This document shows positions 51,118-61,414 of a DNA stretch of 64,000 nt, in pieces. Every line of letters begins with the position of its first letter. Positions within the stretch are counted from its first letter, which is position 1. Position numbers and translations under genes: made by a program. The stretch is taken from positions 274,205 to 338,204 of the forward strand of contig JBAOKB010000058.1 of the NCBI GenBank assembly GCA_037044905.1, read 5' to 3'. Below the pieces are notes generated by a model. It saw only the letters and a list, made by a program, of their open reading frames with translations. It made no database searches and was not told the origin of the DNA. This DNA comes from Hortaea werneckii. Lineage: Eukaryota > Ascomycota > Dothideomycetes > Mycosphaerellales > Teratosphaeriaceae.

Positions 51118-51882
51118 GTTGTGTCTATGTATGTTAATGCGGTTGATGGTATTGGATGCTGGATGGGGATACGCTGTAAGCTGTGTGGTATTCTGAGACG
51201 GAAAGGAAGAGAAAAGAGAGAAGACCGAAATACTTACATAGTAATGCTGTTTAGTGCATATCCACGAGGAAGAAGTGACTATGGGACCAGTGGCAAGTGC
51301 TACATTCATGCCGTATTGCATGCGGCCTGTGGAAGTCACGTCCATGAAAAGGAGGTGCAAAGCGCTGTTCCCCTGCTACAAGAAGCAAGTAGCATCGATA
51401 TTCACAAGAGGCGTCCCGCCAGTTCTTGCAATGCACCTGAGACTTGGGTGTCGTGACGAGTATGATAAGGGGCGCTCGAAAAACCAGCCAAGCACGAGCC
51501 TAGGTAGGTACGCGGATTCCAAAAACAATCGGAGCACCCATGTCGAATCATGTTGAGAGGCATTGCGCATTTGCATGTGACGAGTCTGCCTGTTGCCACC
51601 CGACTGCAAACGGGAGGTGCCGGTTTCATGTGCAACTGCTTGCTTGAACAAACGGCAGGTGCTCCTGCCATTTGTCAGAAAAGCCGCGTTGCCACTGATG
51701 ATTACGACTGGCAGCTTCCATCAACATTGAAAACTCTTCCTTTTCACCAACCTTAAACCTCCGCCTCATTCTCTCGCTTACTTTGACATCCTCCATTGGT
51801 GTTAACAGTGTTGCCCTGCATCACCTTCCACTCGTTCATATCTTCACAGACTGACAAGCAGCAAATCGACACCGCCGACAAC
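51118..51882. promoter_or_regulatory. Divergent spacer between two surface-protein genes
   Basis: 765 bp between outward-facing starts of two secreted Ser/Thr-rich proteins, so possibly a shared control region. It contains CCTAGGTAGGTAC at 51498-51510, an AGGTA-type element also present upstream of other genes here. Nothing else stands out. Confidence 0.4.
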
Positions 51883-53054
51883 ATGCAGCTCAAGCTTATC
51901 GCCGCTGCGCTCGCGGGCGCCTCGTCCGTCGCGGCATCTGCTGATGTCAAGCGTACTGACAAAGGTGAGCAATCGGTGCTCCACGGTCTCAATCGTTCTT
52001 ATTACTGACAACATCTCCTAGTCACGTCGGTTGTCGTTGTGGATTACTTCCCGGCCCAGTCGGTCTCGACGGTCTACGCCACCAGCAGCTTCACCATCTA
52101 CGACTGCCCGGCCTCAGTCAGCAGCTGCCCTGTTACTGGCACGCCGTCCATCTACACCTCCATGGTGTCTGTGTCGACGACGATCTGTCCACTCACCCTG
52201 ACGTCGATCACCACCACTGCTTTCGCTCCGTCTTCAACTCTCTCGAACGTCCCCGGTGCCTTGCCGCCTACCGGTAGCTCGGAGGCTGGTGCTGCCACTA
52301 CCTCAGCGAGCGAAGGCACTGGTGGGCCCAGCAGCGGACTTTCAACCATCTTCAACAGCTGGACTTCGACCATCACCATCGGCACCTCCTCTGCCTCTCT
52401 TACCAGCACCTCCGAGCCTAGCAGCTCTGCACCTGGTTCCGATACTGCGAGCTCTCCGCCAACATCAAGCCCTGCAGACTCGACCAGCGTCGCTAGTCCG
52501 GCCGCGGCAAGCAGCCCTTCATCAGGCGCGGCGACTTCTAGCCCTGCCGATGCGACTGCTCATACCTCTGTTCACAGCACCGTGACAGTGACGAGCACTA
52601 CGCAGATCACTCTTCCGGCATCCACACAAACCATCTCGAGCTCGGTGCCCGGGTCTGACTCATCCATGACCGGAATTGCGAACGTAAGAGGCCCTTAGAC
52701 AGATTGCTCTTTTGATTTCAGCTGACCATCCATATGTAGAACGCTACGATGCCTTCTGAGTCCACTGTCGCTCCTTCGACTAGCGCTCCTGCCACCCCTT
52801 CGGCTCCATACAGTTATGGTCCCGGTGCAGCAGGCGCAACCGGCGCCACCAGCAGCAGCTTAGCTGGAGCGGTGGGTGCTACAGGTACTGGTGCTGGTAC
52901 TGCGGCCACTTCGTACCCTGGCAATAATGGCACCGTCACCGCGCCATCTGCGACTGCGAGCCCGTTTACGGGTACCGCGATGGCACAAGAGATGGATTCG
53001 AAAATGCTTCTCTGCTTCGTGATCGGTATCGTCAGCGCCGTTCTGCTGATCTAA
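51883..53054 (+). CDS. GPI-anchored Ser/Thr/Ala-rich cell-surface protein
   Basis: Three exons: 51883-51964, 52022-52683 and 52740-53054 (introns of 57 and 56 nt); 352 aa. It starts with a signal peptide (MQLKLIAAALAGASSVAASA) and a Kex2-type DVKR site. A beta-prone segment follows (VTSVVVVDYFPAQSVSTVYA, then FTIYDCPASVSSCPV with the only Cys pair of the mature N-terminus, and STTICPLT). From residue 75 to 325 it is almost only Ser, Thr, Ala, Pro and Gly, with low-complexity SPAD/SSP runs and NNGT/NAT sequons. The end, MDSKMLLCFVIGIVSAVLLI, is a GPI signal. The role is likely structural or adhesive in the wall. No known family is recognised. Confidence 0.78.
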
Positions 53055-53793
53055 GGTACGGCATGTCCCCAGATGAAGCTTCGCGCATCATACCCATACG
53101 CTGCGTTGCGTTTTACGCGGGCGGCTTCTCCAAAGCGATGCATGTGCTAGGATGGCAGTATAATGGATTACATGCTTGCTTCTTTTTTCGCGAGTTCGAT
53201 CATCAATGTACTGTAGCATGAGATGTAACTTGCGATAAAAGTTTCCTGCCCCATGCCCGGTACCAGCTCTGGTCTAGGTTTCATTCTTCCTCCCATTCAG
53301 ACTTCCTCGCATTAAAGGACTTGCCGACCAAGACGCCATCATGGCGCTGGTCCTCCATCCGTGCACCGCATTCTCTCCATCGCAGTGTTTTCTGTGGTGG
53401 ATAGCTTCTCCTCACCAAGCTCTCAGCTCACATCAATTCATCAGCGACAGGGCAAGCTGACCAAGTCCCCATTCGCTGCCGAGCGATTCCAAGCTTGACG
53501 AATGGCGACCGAAAGGTGTGCCTCGTGCTTGAAACTGTCGCATCTCATCCATTTCTGCTCGTCAGTATGTTACGACCACTGTGGGTCGGGTCGACAGCTA
53601 AGATGGCGGTGTCTGCTTTGCCTTTCGGGAGATCAAGGCATGTCGCAATTCAATACCTAGTCCTGCTTGTCGTCTGCGCGATAGACATCAACATCGAAGA
53701 GCTTCTTAACAAACCAAGAATGGCCCGCTACCCTGCATCTCGTCAGCCAGCCACTCCACACACCGTCCTGCACTGGAAGAGGGGTCATCAGCC
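53055..53793. other. Convergent spacer after the surface protein
   Basis: 739 bp between two stop codons. A TGTACTGTAGCATGAGATG patch near 53207 may lie in the 3' UTR. Open frames here are antisense extensions of the next gene. No gene seen. Confidence 0.5.
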
Positions 53794-54273
53794 TTACGAG
53801 ATAGGACCCCCACGCCACAAAGGCAACACCTGCCCCCTCTCCCTCCTCCGCCTCTCAATCCCTTCCAAAAGCGTGCCCCGCTGGAAACTCACCACATCCT
53901 CGCCCCGCAACATCCCCGTCCTCACATCGCTCGCCAACGCCCACAACCCCAACGCGTCCATCTGTCCTAGCACCCCATTCAGCTTCGCCGCCTGCACGAT
54001 CTCCGCCCGCGTGTACTCCCTCTTCTCCTCGATCGGGAGCCCGTCTAGTAAGGTCTTCGTGACGCGGACAGAGGGCACGTGGATGTTGAGCGAGAACCAG
54101 CCCGTGTTCTTCAGCCAGAGATGCCGGCCTAGTGCGATGCCCAGCGCGACGGGGAAGTCGAGACCTAGGGCGAGGTTGCCGCGGAGGGAGTCCTGGAGTC
54201 GGATGGTTTGTGTGTCTGGGTAGGGGGAGAGGTTGGAGTACCAGGCCAGGAGGCGGTGGAAGGGGGCTGTCAT
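53794..54273 (-). CDS. Unrecognised small protein, 159 aa
   Basis: Single exon starting MTAPFHRLLAWYSNLSPYP. Composition is that of a folded protein: a hydrophobic middle (LALGLDFPVALGIALGRHLWL), a strand-like WFSLNIHVPSVRV, a charged helix (EEKREYTRAEIVQAAKLNGVLGQMD, in part) and a basic C-terminus (ERRRRERGQ). No signal peptide and no convincing membrane segment. Third-position GC bias follows the frame, which supports coding. I cannot name a family. Its promoter would be in the 1.1-kb gap shared with the P450 gene, the starts facing away from each other. Confidence 0.6.
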   Translation of the reverse strand: MTAPFHRLLAWYSNLSPYPDTQTIRLQDSLRGNLALGLDFPVALGIALGRHLWLKNTGWFSLNIHVPSVRVTKTLLDGLPIEEKREYTRAEIVQAAKLNGVLGQMDALGLWALASDVRTGMLRGEDVVSFQRGTLLEGIERRRRERGQVLPLWRGGPIS

Positions 54274-55356
54274 TTTGAAAGGAAGGGTGAGGTAACTGGG
54301 GGGAGGTTTGAGGGGAAGGTATTGACCTGATGATCCTGTTACTGGTATTAAGATTGGGAATCTATTTGGAGGAAGGCCAATGTTCCACGATCCTGGCGCG
54401 ATGCACGCGTTGATGGGGGGTTCACGTCATTGAGATACAGGAGGGCTCGATGATATCATTACTGTCCAACAGGAAAACCTCACCTGTGCATCTTCCGCAT
54501 TCAGCAGTCGCGCGACGATGTCGCGTGGCTGACCTACGGTTGCAAGGCTCAGGTATGTTTGTCAGGTCACCAACGCATCTCGGTCTCGCTTGCGAAGGAC
54601 TGGAATCCTGAAACCAAAGAGGTTGCTGACGAGAGATCTCAATGGCTTGGCGGGCAAAAGTTTAGACATACGATCTAGACTTTGCGAAACCAGGGTCAAG
54701 TTGGGCTGATCATGAGATGATTCGAACGGGTCTCATCACTCGGTATCGTATACGTACCGTGAGATGCGAAGAGATACATACCTAGGTAGTAAACGATTCT
54801 CTCTAGCAAGGAAAGTTGGGCCTCGGGTGGATCCTCTTCACACTTTGGATGGTCGCCATCTCCACACGGAGAAACATGGTTTGTCAGGCCGGCTGCCGAA
54901 CGAGTGAGTCGGTAGAACTGATGGGCCTGAAAATCATCCGGTCCGACACGCCATCGTCGCTCCAAACACCGCACACGCGCCACGCCGCCAACACTATTAC
55001 TACTGTAGGCGTGCCCGGCTGATCGTACGACCCGCTCGCCGTAGGAGGTATACGAACTGACAAACCGGCTTCTTCGCTTTCAACTTTCCCCGCTCCTTCT
55101 ACGAATGCGAGCTTTGGGGCTTGGCGGCTGACTCCCACGGCGGTCCCGGGATAGCAAGGTTGAATCAGTGCATACGTCCGCGTATACCTAGTATAAAGTC
55201 CATCTACGGTGACTAAACAAGACCTTAAGCTAGTCTAGGATTCAAGAAGCTAGGCTCTCATAAGGCTGCAAGATTTCGAGGACCTGTAATAAGCGCTTCG
55301 TTGCCTCCTCTTGCATTCCTGATCGCTTCACTCTTGTCTCATCAATAGTAGTAAGA
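54274..55356. other. Spacer between unrecognised gene and P450
   Basis: 1083 bp between outward-facing starts. It contains CCTAGGTAGTAAAC at 54781, related to the AGGTA element upstream of other genes, and short frames with no recognisable content. The P450 leader is in the last part. Confidence 0.45.
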
Positions 55357-56825
55357 ATGCACGCGACTTTCTTTCTGGCGGCCTGGGGCCTTGTGGCTTT
55401 GGCTCTCTTCAAGGCAATCTCTTGGGTAGTTGAGAATAGAAGGCACGCCGGTACGTAGCGCTTTGGTGGCGATTCTAATACATTTACTGACCTTATGTAG
55501 CCAAGGCGAGAGAATTGCAATGTCAAGATGCACCGGACTACCCAGACCAGGGCATCCTGGGGCTGAACGTCATCAAGCAGATGAAGGAGGCAGATCGTAA
55601 CAAGCTCTTCCCAGACCTGCTCATTGAGCGTGAGGTCGTTATGAGCAAGCTCACCGGTCGCGAATGTTCGACTTTCAAGAACAACATGCTCGGTCAGACG
55701 ATCTACTTCACCTCTGACCCTAAGAATATTCAAGCTATGCTTGCCACACAGTTCGCCGACTTCGACCTTGGACCCGCTCGCAGAGGCAACATGGGCCAGA
55801 CGCTAGGCGATGGCATTTTCGTGCAAGATGGAAAGCCATGGGAGCATAGCCGAGCCATGTTACGACCCAACTTTGCCCGTGACCAAGTTTCGGACCTTGA
55901 TCTTGAGGAGAGACACGTTCAGAATTTGCTCGCCGTCCTGAAGCCTGGAGCGGATGGCTGGACAGATGAGACAAACATCCAGACTCTCTTCTTCCGGTTG
56001 ACCATTGACTCCGCGACCGAATTCTTGTTTGGAGAATCAGTCAACAGCCAGATCAACGAAGCAGCGGGAGCGACTGAGACAGGCAAACGAGATGAAGTCC
56101 TCTTCTCACGTCACTTTGACAGTGCCCAGATGCACATGGCTCAACGCTTTCGCTTAGGTGACATGTGGTGGACGTACAACCCGAAGGAATACAAGAATGA
56201 CAACAAGATAGTCAAAGAGTTCGTCGACCACTACGTCGACCTCGCACTCAAGAAGGGTCTCACGCAGGAGAAGAAAGCCGAAGAAGGCCATATAAAGGAA
56301 AAATACGTCTTCCTCGAAGCGCTCGCCGAGCAGACGCGCGACCCAGTCGAGCTCAATGCGCAAATGCTCAACATCCTCCTGGCCGGGCGTGACACGACCG
56401 CTTCCCTACTCTCATGGCTCTTCCACCAACTCCTCCGCAACCCAGACATCTTCACCAAACTCCGCCAAGCCGTCGTCGACACCTTCGGCACCTACGACGA
56501 CCCGCAAGAGATCACCTTCGCGACCCTCAAGGGCTGCCAATACCTGCAGTACTGCCTGAACGAGACCCTCCGGCTATGGACCGTAGTGCCGGGCAACGCA
56601 CGTCGGACTAACAAGCCGACGACGCTGCCCCGTGGTGGCGGCCCAGAGGGCAACTCGCCCATCTACCTCAAGGCGCAGACCGACGTCAACTACTCCATCC
56701 ACGTCATGCACCGGCGCAGAGACCTCTGGGGCGAAGACGCCGAGGAGTTCCGGCCGGAGCGGTTCCAGGGCAGGCGGCCGGGCTGGGAATACCTGTAAGT
56801 TCGGTTCCCCAGAAATTGCTAACAA

Positions 56826-56886
<61 letters not shown>

Positions 56887-57130
56887 TTCTTTACTGCAAC
56901 AATGCTAACGTCTCAAACCATTTAGGCCTTTCAACGGCGGTCCAAGGATTTGTATCGGTCAGCAATTCGCCCTGACGGAGGCAAGCTATGTGGTTGTGCG
57001 ATTGCTTCAGCGGTTCGATCAGATTACCCCGGCTGCCAATGCGCCGGAGGGTCCTATTAGGAGCAATCTCACTCTGACTAGCTGTCCTGGCGACCCTGTC
57101 ACGCTGCGACTACATGAAGCTAAAGAGTAA
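55357..57130 (+). CDS. Cytochrome P450, CYP52-like (alkane/fatty-acid hydroxylase type)
   Basis: Three exons: 55357-55450, 55501-56794 and 56926-57130; 530 aa. An N-terminal anchor (FFLAAWGLVALALFKAISWV) is followed by the CYP52-type opening. Landmarks: the IYFTSDPKNIQAMLATQF and GDGIFVQDGKPWEHSRAML blocks, the I-helix AGRDTTA, the K-helix NETLRLW (ExxR), and the heme loop FNGGPRICIG with Cys472. The family hydroxylates alkanes or fatty acids at the ER with a CPR partner; substrate here is inferred. The last intron (56795-56925, 131 nt) holds a 60-nt poly-C run, and the heme loop is entirely in exon 3. If this intron is not removed, a TAA follows at once (reading CTG TAA) and the product lacks the heme cysteine. 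Confidence 0.92.
56827..56886. repeat. Poly-C tract, 60 nt, inside a P450 intron
   Basis: Sixty uninterrupted C on the + strand (also the sense strand of the P450). It is flanked by two branch-site-like GCTAAC strings, at about 56818 and 56904, so the run sits between two candidate branch points. True length may differ, since homopolymers this long are hard to sequence. Confidence 0.95.
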
Positions 57131-57475
57131 ATAGACGACTGTTCTGATCTGGAAGCGTGTCGAAAGATAGGTCGTTGCGTCTTTGACGTTGGGTACGGGC
57201 CGTTGCTATAATGTACATATCGCTCTTCGCTTCTCCGGCCTGTCCTTTTTGTTGCCTAGCACGTACGCGGGTATCTGACAGCTTCTTTCGATACTACTAC
57301 TACTCCCGAGCAAACATGCAGATGCGTCCTGTCACTATTCTTCACCCCTCTAACAACAAAATCCAGCGCCCAGTAGACGAAGGAACGCCAAAGCAACGCC
57401 GCGCTGTCAAATCCCAGAGAGTTCGTCGTCGTGCACGAATGCGTCATGTGTGAGGTCAGGAAGGACCGGTTCCTG
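57131..57475. other. Convergent spacer, P450 to VPS41
   Basis: 345 bp between stop codons of opposed genes, holding both 3' ends. No gene seen. Confidence 0.5.
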
Positions 57476-60400
57476 TCACGCCCCTTCGGGTACGAAACAA
57501 TGTCTGCATCCGCCTTGCACCACGTTCTTAATGATGTGAGCGTGTGCGACCTTAGCGCCGACGCTGCGGCCGCTGTAGTTCTCGCCGTCGCTGTCGCCGC
57601 GGCCAAGTTGGTCAAGCAAGCGGTCGATCTTGTCCTCGTCGTCCGTGTCAGGGTTGGCGCGTAAAATGCAGGTGAGGTGGTAGACGTGCCCGCAGGCGAA
57701 GCCGATGAGGGGTTCTCGTTCTGTTGGAGACTTGGTCAGCATATGGATGTTCGCTTGTAGGAGATGAAGAGGAGGATAGCACTTACCCTCTTCGCTGAAA
57801 GGATCGCTGCACCCGACACAGTGACCCGGCTTCGCCGCTTTGCTCTCGACGTTCCGCTTGTTGACTGGAAGAGCCTCTTGGCCTTCCGGCAGCGCTGTAG
57901 GCACGTCTCTGGTCGAGATATCTACCTCTTCAGGCCCTTCATGCGCCACATCGAAACGCACGGCTTTCTTGCGCCCAGCTCGAAGCGTGTCCATGCCCAT
58001 GGCCACCTCGCCTCGAAGCACCTTCGCCACGCCCTCGGAGATGGAGTACTGGATTTCGAACTCCCGGACGAGCGTCTGGATCGCATGCTTGAGCCCTTCG
58101 ATCTCGAGGCCTTCGGGGATACGGCGGACCATCTTGACGGGATCGATGGTCGTGCCGACCTCCTCGAGTAGGCCTTTGATGAAGTGCGGCTTGTCCATGC
58201 TATAGTCCAGCAGATCATCCCATAGCTCGCCGTTCTCCTTCGCGAAGCTAATAGCTTGGCGAACATCGCCCAGCTCGCCGATGATCAGGAAGAGTGCTCG
58301 CTTGGTCTGGCCGGTCTTGGAGAGAATGTATACCAGCTCTGGGATGTAATGCCGCTGCTCGCACAGCGTGGCTGCGCGGTCGTAGTTGTACAAGTTGCTT
58401 GCGCGCAGAAATGTCATGAGGATCTCGCAGTCGTATTCCACAAAAAGGGAGACAGCCAGATCGGCATGGTCTTCCACCAGTGCGCGGCCTTCTTCGAGGT
58501 TACGATCGAATTTCCGTCGCAGTAAGCTTGTGTCTTGGTTGGGTGGACCGCGCCATAAGGCCCGGAAATAGAAGAAGAGGAAAGGTTTGAAGATGCCATC
58601 TTTATGCTCCAGCTGACGTATCACGGCTTCAGTGGGGACGGTACCTCGGCGGGCTTCTTCCACGAGCAGTTGCAGTGCCTCGCTACTTGCCTCTTCCAGC
58701 TCAGACAGGTCTGCGGAGCGCATCTGCTCTTTACTCACCCTGAGCATCAAAAGACCCTGGACATCGTCCGCAATGGCGTCTACCAACTTCTCCGACTTGA
58801 TCATCTCGAACGCCTTGTCAGCATTCTGACAACGGATCCAACAGCGCAGGGCCTCTCTACCGCGACCGTGAACAACGTAGAGCTTCGCAAGGCTTTCCAT
58901 GAGCACTTTCCAGTCCTCGTCATCAGCTTCGCGAGACACTTCGCCAGAGTCCAATCGTGCTTCGATGGCGGTGATGACGCTTCCCGCATCGAACATCTCC
59001 GGATCCCACATATCAAGCAGCTCGCCTACTTTCTGAGGATTCGCCACGATATAATGGCCTAATACCACTTCATAGACCATGCTAGGCAGCACCTTGCCAC
59101 CTTCCTCAGCTCTGGCGAGAGGGATGAAAGGGGTGATTTCGTCGAACTTATTCGCCTGAGCGAAAGTCCAGACCCAGTGTTCCCATCTGGAGCTTGTGCC
59201 TAGGACTTTACCTGCGACTCGACCTGCTTCTGGCCAGTCTTCGTCAGCGACCAATTGCTGAAGCCACAGGTCCCCTATCCGACGCTTTTCCTTCGCAGCG
59301 GCGGAAGCCTGCTGGGCTTCACGGCTTTGCGTCACGGAGACCGTGGTCTGAGAGTCCGAATCGGCGAAGAAGTCTGCTAAGCTTCTGTCTCCGCGGGAAG
59401 GCGTGGGAGGCTGCGAGCCATGCTGCGATCTCTCTTGTCCGGAGACCTCTACGATCTCCGGGTGGTCTTCTAAGAGTGCCCAGGCTTCTGCGAATTTCTC
59501 ATGGTCCAGTAGCCATTTAAGATGGTCATTCAGATCCCGCTTGATCGCAAGCACACAATCGTATGGGCTTTGTATGAACAACTTCAGACTCGGCTCCAAC
59601 ATGAATGGGTGCGCCTCGGTTGTGCTCCTGGTTGGGGCTGAATTCACCCTGCTCACACCAGAGATTGATGGGGAAGGGCTGCTAATAGAGCCTGCCTTGC
59701 CACTAGCTTTTTCGTTTCTGTCGCCGCTGCCCCCGGAGACGATACTCGCGCTTGAATTGAATAGTCTTGAGGCATAACCCCCTCCTGCAGCCTCCCAGGC
59801 GGCTTCCAAAGCCCCTTTCTGCTGCGCAATCGCCTTCTCTGGGAGTGGTGTAGGCATAAAGATCGTGCCAAGGTGGTAGTCCTGAGCGGAAAGGGTCTCG
59901 AATCTGGATATCGGCAGCTCATCGACGTCTTCTTCAGTGCCATCGCTTGCGTTGACCAGCCTCAATTGTGGACGTAATCCCGTGCGTCGATGCCGTAGCC
60001 GTCCTTTTGACAGGGTTTCGTTCGAGGCAATAGGTTTGTCGTCATCGTCTCGTGTTCTGTACGCCAATATGGCTACAAGAGAGGGCGTGAACAAGCTGAT
60101 ACCTGATACGACGCAATCTCTGAACTGTAGCTTGTGTATGATATCCGCCGTTCCGACTTGCTTCTGTCCAGAATGAGCAGTATAGCCAGCTCCTGCCGAG
60201 ACGTGCAGTATCCACGCAAAGTCACCCCATCCCACGACCAACTTCTCGATCTTCTTTTTGCGCTTTGGCGTGTCCGCAGTACCATTGCCGTTACTCAGAC
60301 CGTTTATTACAGTCTCGCTCCCCCTCCCAGCAAGATCATCCGATTCCAAGTTCTTCTCTTCGACCCATTCAGCTCTCGCCTTCCACACCCCTGCCATGTC

Positions 60401-61414
60401 TCGCCACGCTTTCAAATTCGGTTTCGGTGCATGCGCGATACGCCGCCAAGCATCGTCCTGCTCCTCACTACCCAGCTTCAGATGTGACCGCATGATCTTG
60501 ATGCCTTCCTCGTTCACCCAGACTACCCACTTCCCGCTCGGGCTCCACTTGATGGTACTGATACTGCCCTCACCACTATGCAATGCTGTATCTTTCCCGC
60601 CTCCTCCTCCTCCTCCAAGACCAATACTGCCGAGCCAGCCAGAGGCCGCAGCCGCCGTGGAGTTCGTGTTGGCGTCAGTGCTCACGCCAGCCTTCCCACC
60701 TATTGTCAAGATCAACTGGCCTGCTAGACCTCCTGAGAGGTATGTGCGATCGTTTTTATAGTCGGGTGAAAGTGCTACAGCTTGAACCGGGCGTGCAAAG
60801 TTGCGGAGTTGGACATCTTTCGGGTCGATTAGGGAGGAGATGCAGACGTGGCCGTCAATGGATGAGGTCGCTATATAGATCTGGTTGCTGGGTGTGTTCG
60901 GTACATGCTGTGATGCTTGCTGATGGCTTCCACTGGGTGTTCGGGGACTGTTCGTTGTGCTCGTGCTGTCACGGATACTCTGCGTTCTGCCTTGTGGGCC
61001 GGAAGGTGCCAGGACCTGGGTGCTCCCATCTTGAGCTTTGACTGTCGAGGGAGGGGGCGGTGTCGGGGATATAGACACGCTTGTAATCGTCGCCGAGTGC
61101 GCGCGATAGCTTCTTATGAGCTGCAAGCCCGGCAGGCCTAGGACGTGTATATTCCCGCTGTGGGTGCCCACCACCATCTTGTCGCCCGCCACAGTAAAGG
61201 CGCTCGTGGAGTCGCCATTGCGGTAGATACCCGACAGACTGCCCGTGAGTTGCGTGTACTTCAACTTGGGCTCGTCGTCCTCCTCTTCCTCTTCATCATC
61301 GGCTTCGGGTTCGGGTTCCGCAGCACCATTGCTGGGCTGCTCATCGGGAGCTGCTACCGCGGGCGGTGGAAGATGCAGGAGACTGTCGTCGGTCGCATCG
61401 ACATCGTCGGACAT
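57476..61414 (-). CDS. VPS41: Vps41, HOPS tethering complex subunit
   Basis: Two exons, 61414-57787 and 57720-57476; 1290 aa. ATG 61414 (MSDDVDATDD) is preferred, as the longer frame would start on TTG. An acidic N-terminus (EADDEEEEEDDEPKLKYTQL) leads into a WD40-like propeller (about 50-560: YRNGDSTSAFTVAGDKMVVGTHSG, in part) with long Ser/Gly inserts. The clathrin heavy-chain repeat region follows (about 900-1110) and a C-terminal RING (CVGCSDPFSEE...GFACGHVYHLTC...GGCRHCF). HOPS tethers late endosomes, vacuoles and AP-3 vesicles with Rab7/Ypt7. The 66-nt intron (57721-57786) has GTAAGT, GCTGACC and CAACAG signals but is a multiple of three without a stop, so retention would insert 22 residues into the RING. 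Confidence 0.92.
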   Translation of the reverse strand: MSDDVDATDDSLLHLPPPAVAAPDEQPSNGAAEPEPEADDEEEEEDDEPKLKYTQLTGSLSGIYRNGDSTSAFTVAGDKMVVGTHSGNIHVLGLPGLQLIRSYRAHSATITSVSISPTPPPPSTVKAQDGSTQVLAPSGPQGRTQSIRDSTSTTNSPRTPSGSHQQASQHVPNTPSNQIYIATSSIDGHVCISSLIDPKDVQLRNFARPVQAVALSPDYKNDRTYLSGGLAGQLILTIGGKAGVSTDANTNSTAAAASGWLGSIGLGGGGGGGKDTALHSGEGSISTIKWSPSGKWVVWVNEEGIKIMRSHLKLGSEEQDDAWRRIAHAPKPNLKAWRDMAGVWKARAEWVEEKNLESDDLAGRGSETVINGLSNGNGTADTPKRKKKIEKLVVGWGDFAWILHVSAGAGYTAHSGQKQVGTADIIHKLQFRDCVVSGISLFTPSLVAILAYRTRDDDDKPIASNETLSKGRLRHRRTGLRPQLRLVNASDGTEEDVDELPISRFETLSAQDYHLGTIFMPTPLPEKAIAQQKGALEAAWEAAGGGYASRLFNSSASIVSGGSGDRNEKASGKAGSISSPSPSISGVSRVNSAPTRSTTEAHPFMLEPSLKLFIQSPYDCVLAIKRDLNDHLKWLLDHEKFAEAWALLEDHPEIVEVSGQERSQHGSQPPTPSRGDRSLADFFADSDSQTTVSVTQSREAQQASAAAKEKRRIGDLWLQQLVADEDWPEAGRVAGKVLGTSSRWEHWVWTFAQANKFDEITPFIPLARAEEGGKVLPSMVYEVVLGHYIVANPQKVGELLDMWDPEMFDAGSVITAIEARLDSGEVSREADDEDWKVLMESLAKLYVVHGRGREALRCWIRCQNADKAFEMIKSEKLVDAIADDVQGLLMLRVSKEQMRSADLSELEEASSEALQLLVEEARRGTVPTEAVIRQLEHKDGIFKPFLFFYFRALWRGPPNQDTSLLRRKFDRNLEEGRALVEDHADLAVSLFVEYDCEILMTFLRASNLYNYDRAATLCEQRHYIPELVYILSKTGQTKRALFLIIGELGDVRQAISFAKENGELWDDLLDYSMDKPHFIKGLLEEVGTTIDPVKMVRRIPEGLEIEGLKHAIQTLVREFEIQYSISEGVAKVLRGEVAMGMDTLRAGRKKAVRFDVAHEGPEEVDISTRDVPTALPEGQEALPVNKRNVESKAAKPGHCVGCSDPFSEEGKCYPPLHLLQANIHMLTKSPTEREPLIGFACGHVYHLTCILRANPDTDDEDKIDRLLDQLGRGDSDGENYSGRSVGAKVAHAHIIKNVVQGGCRHCFVPEGA

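Noticed and set aside
50885..51196. 103-aa plus-strand frame within the GPI gene's long intron
   Set aside because: Overlaps the first exon and intron of a better supported gene; no recognised content.
53495..54223. 242-aa plus-strand frame over the unrecognised 159-aa gene
   Set aside because: Low-complexity mixed content; the minus-strand frame has better protein composition and a proper ATG.
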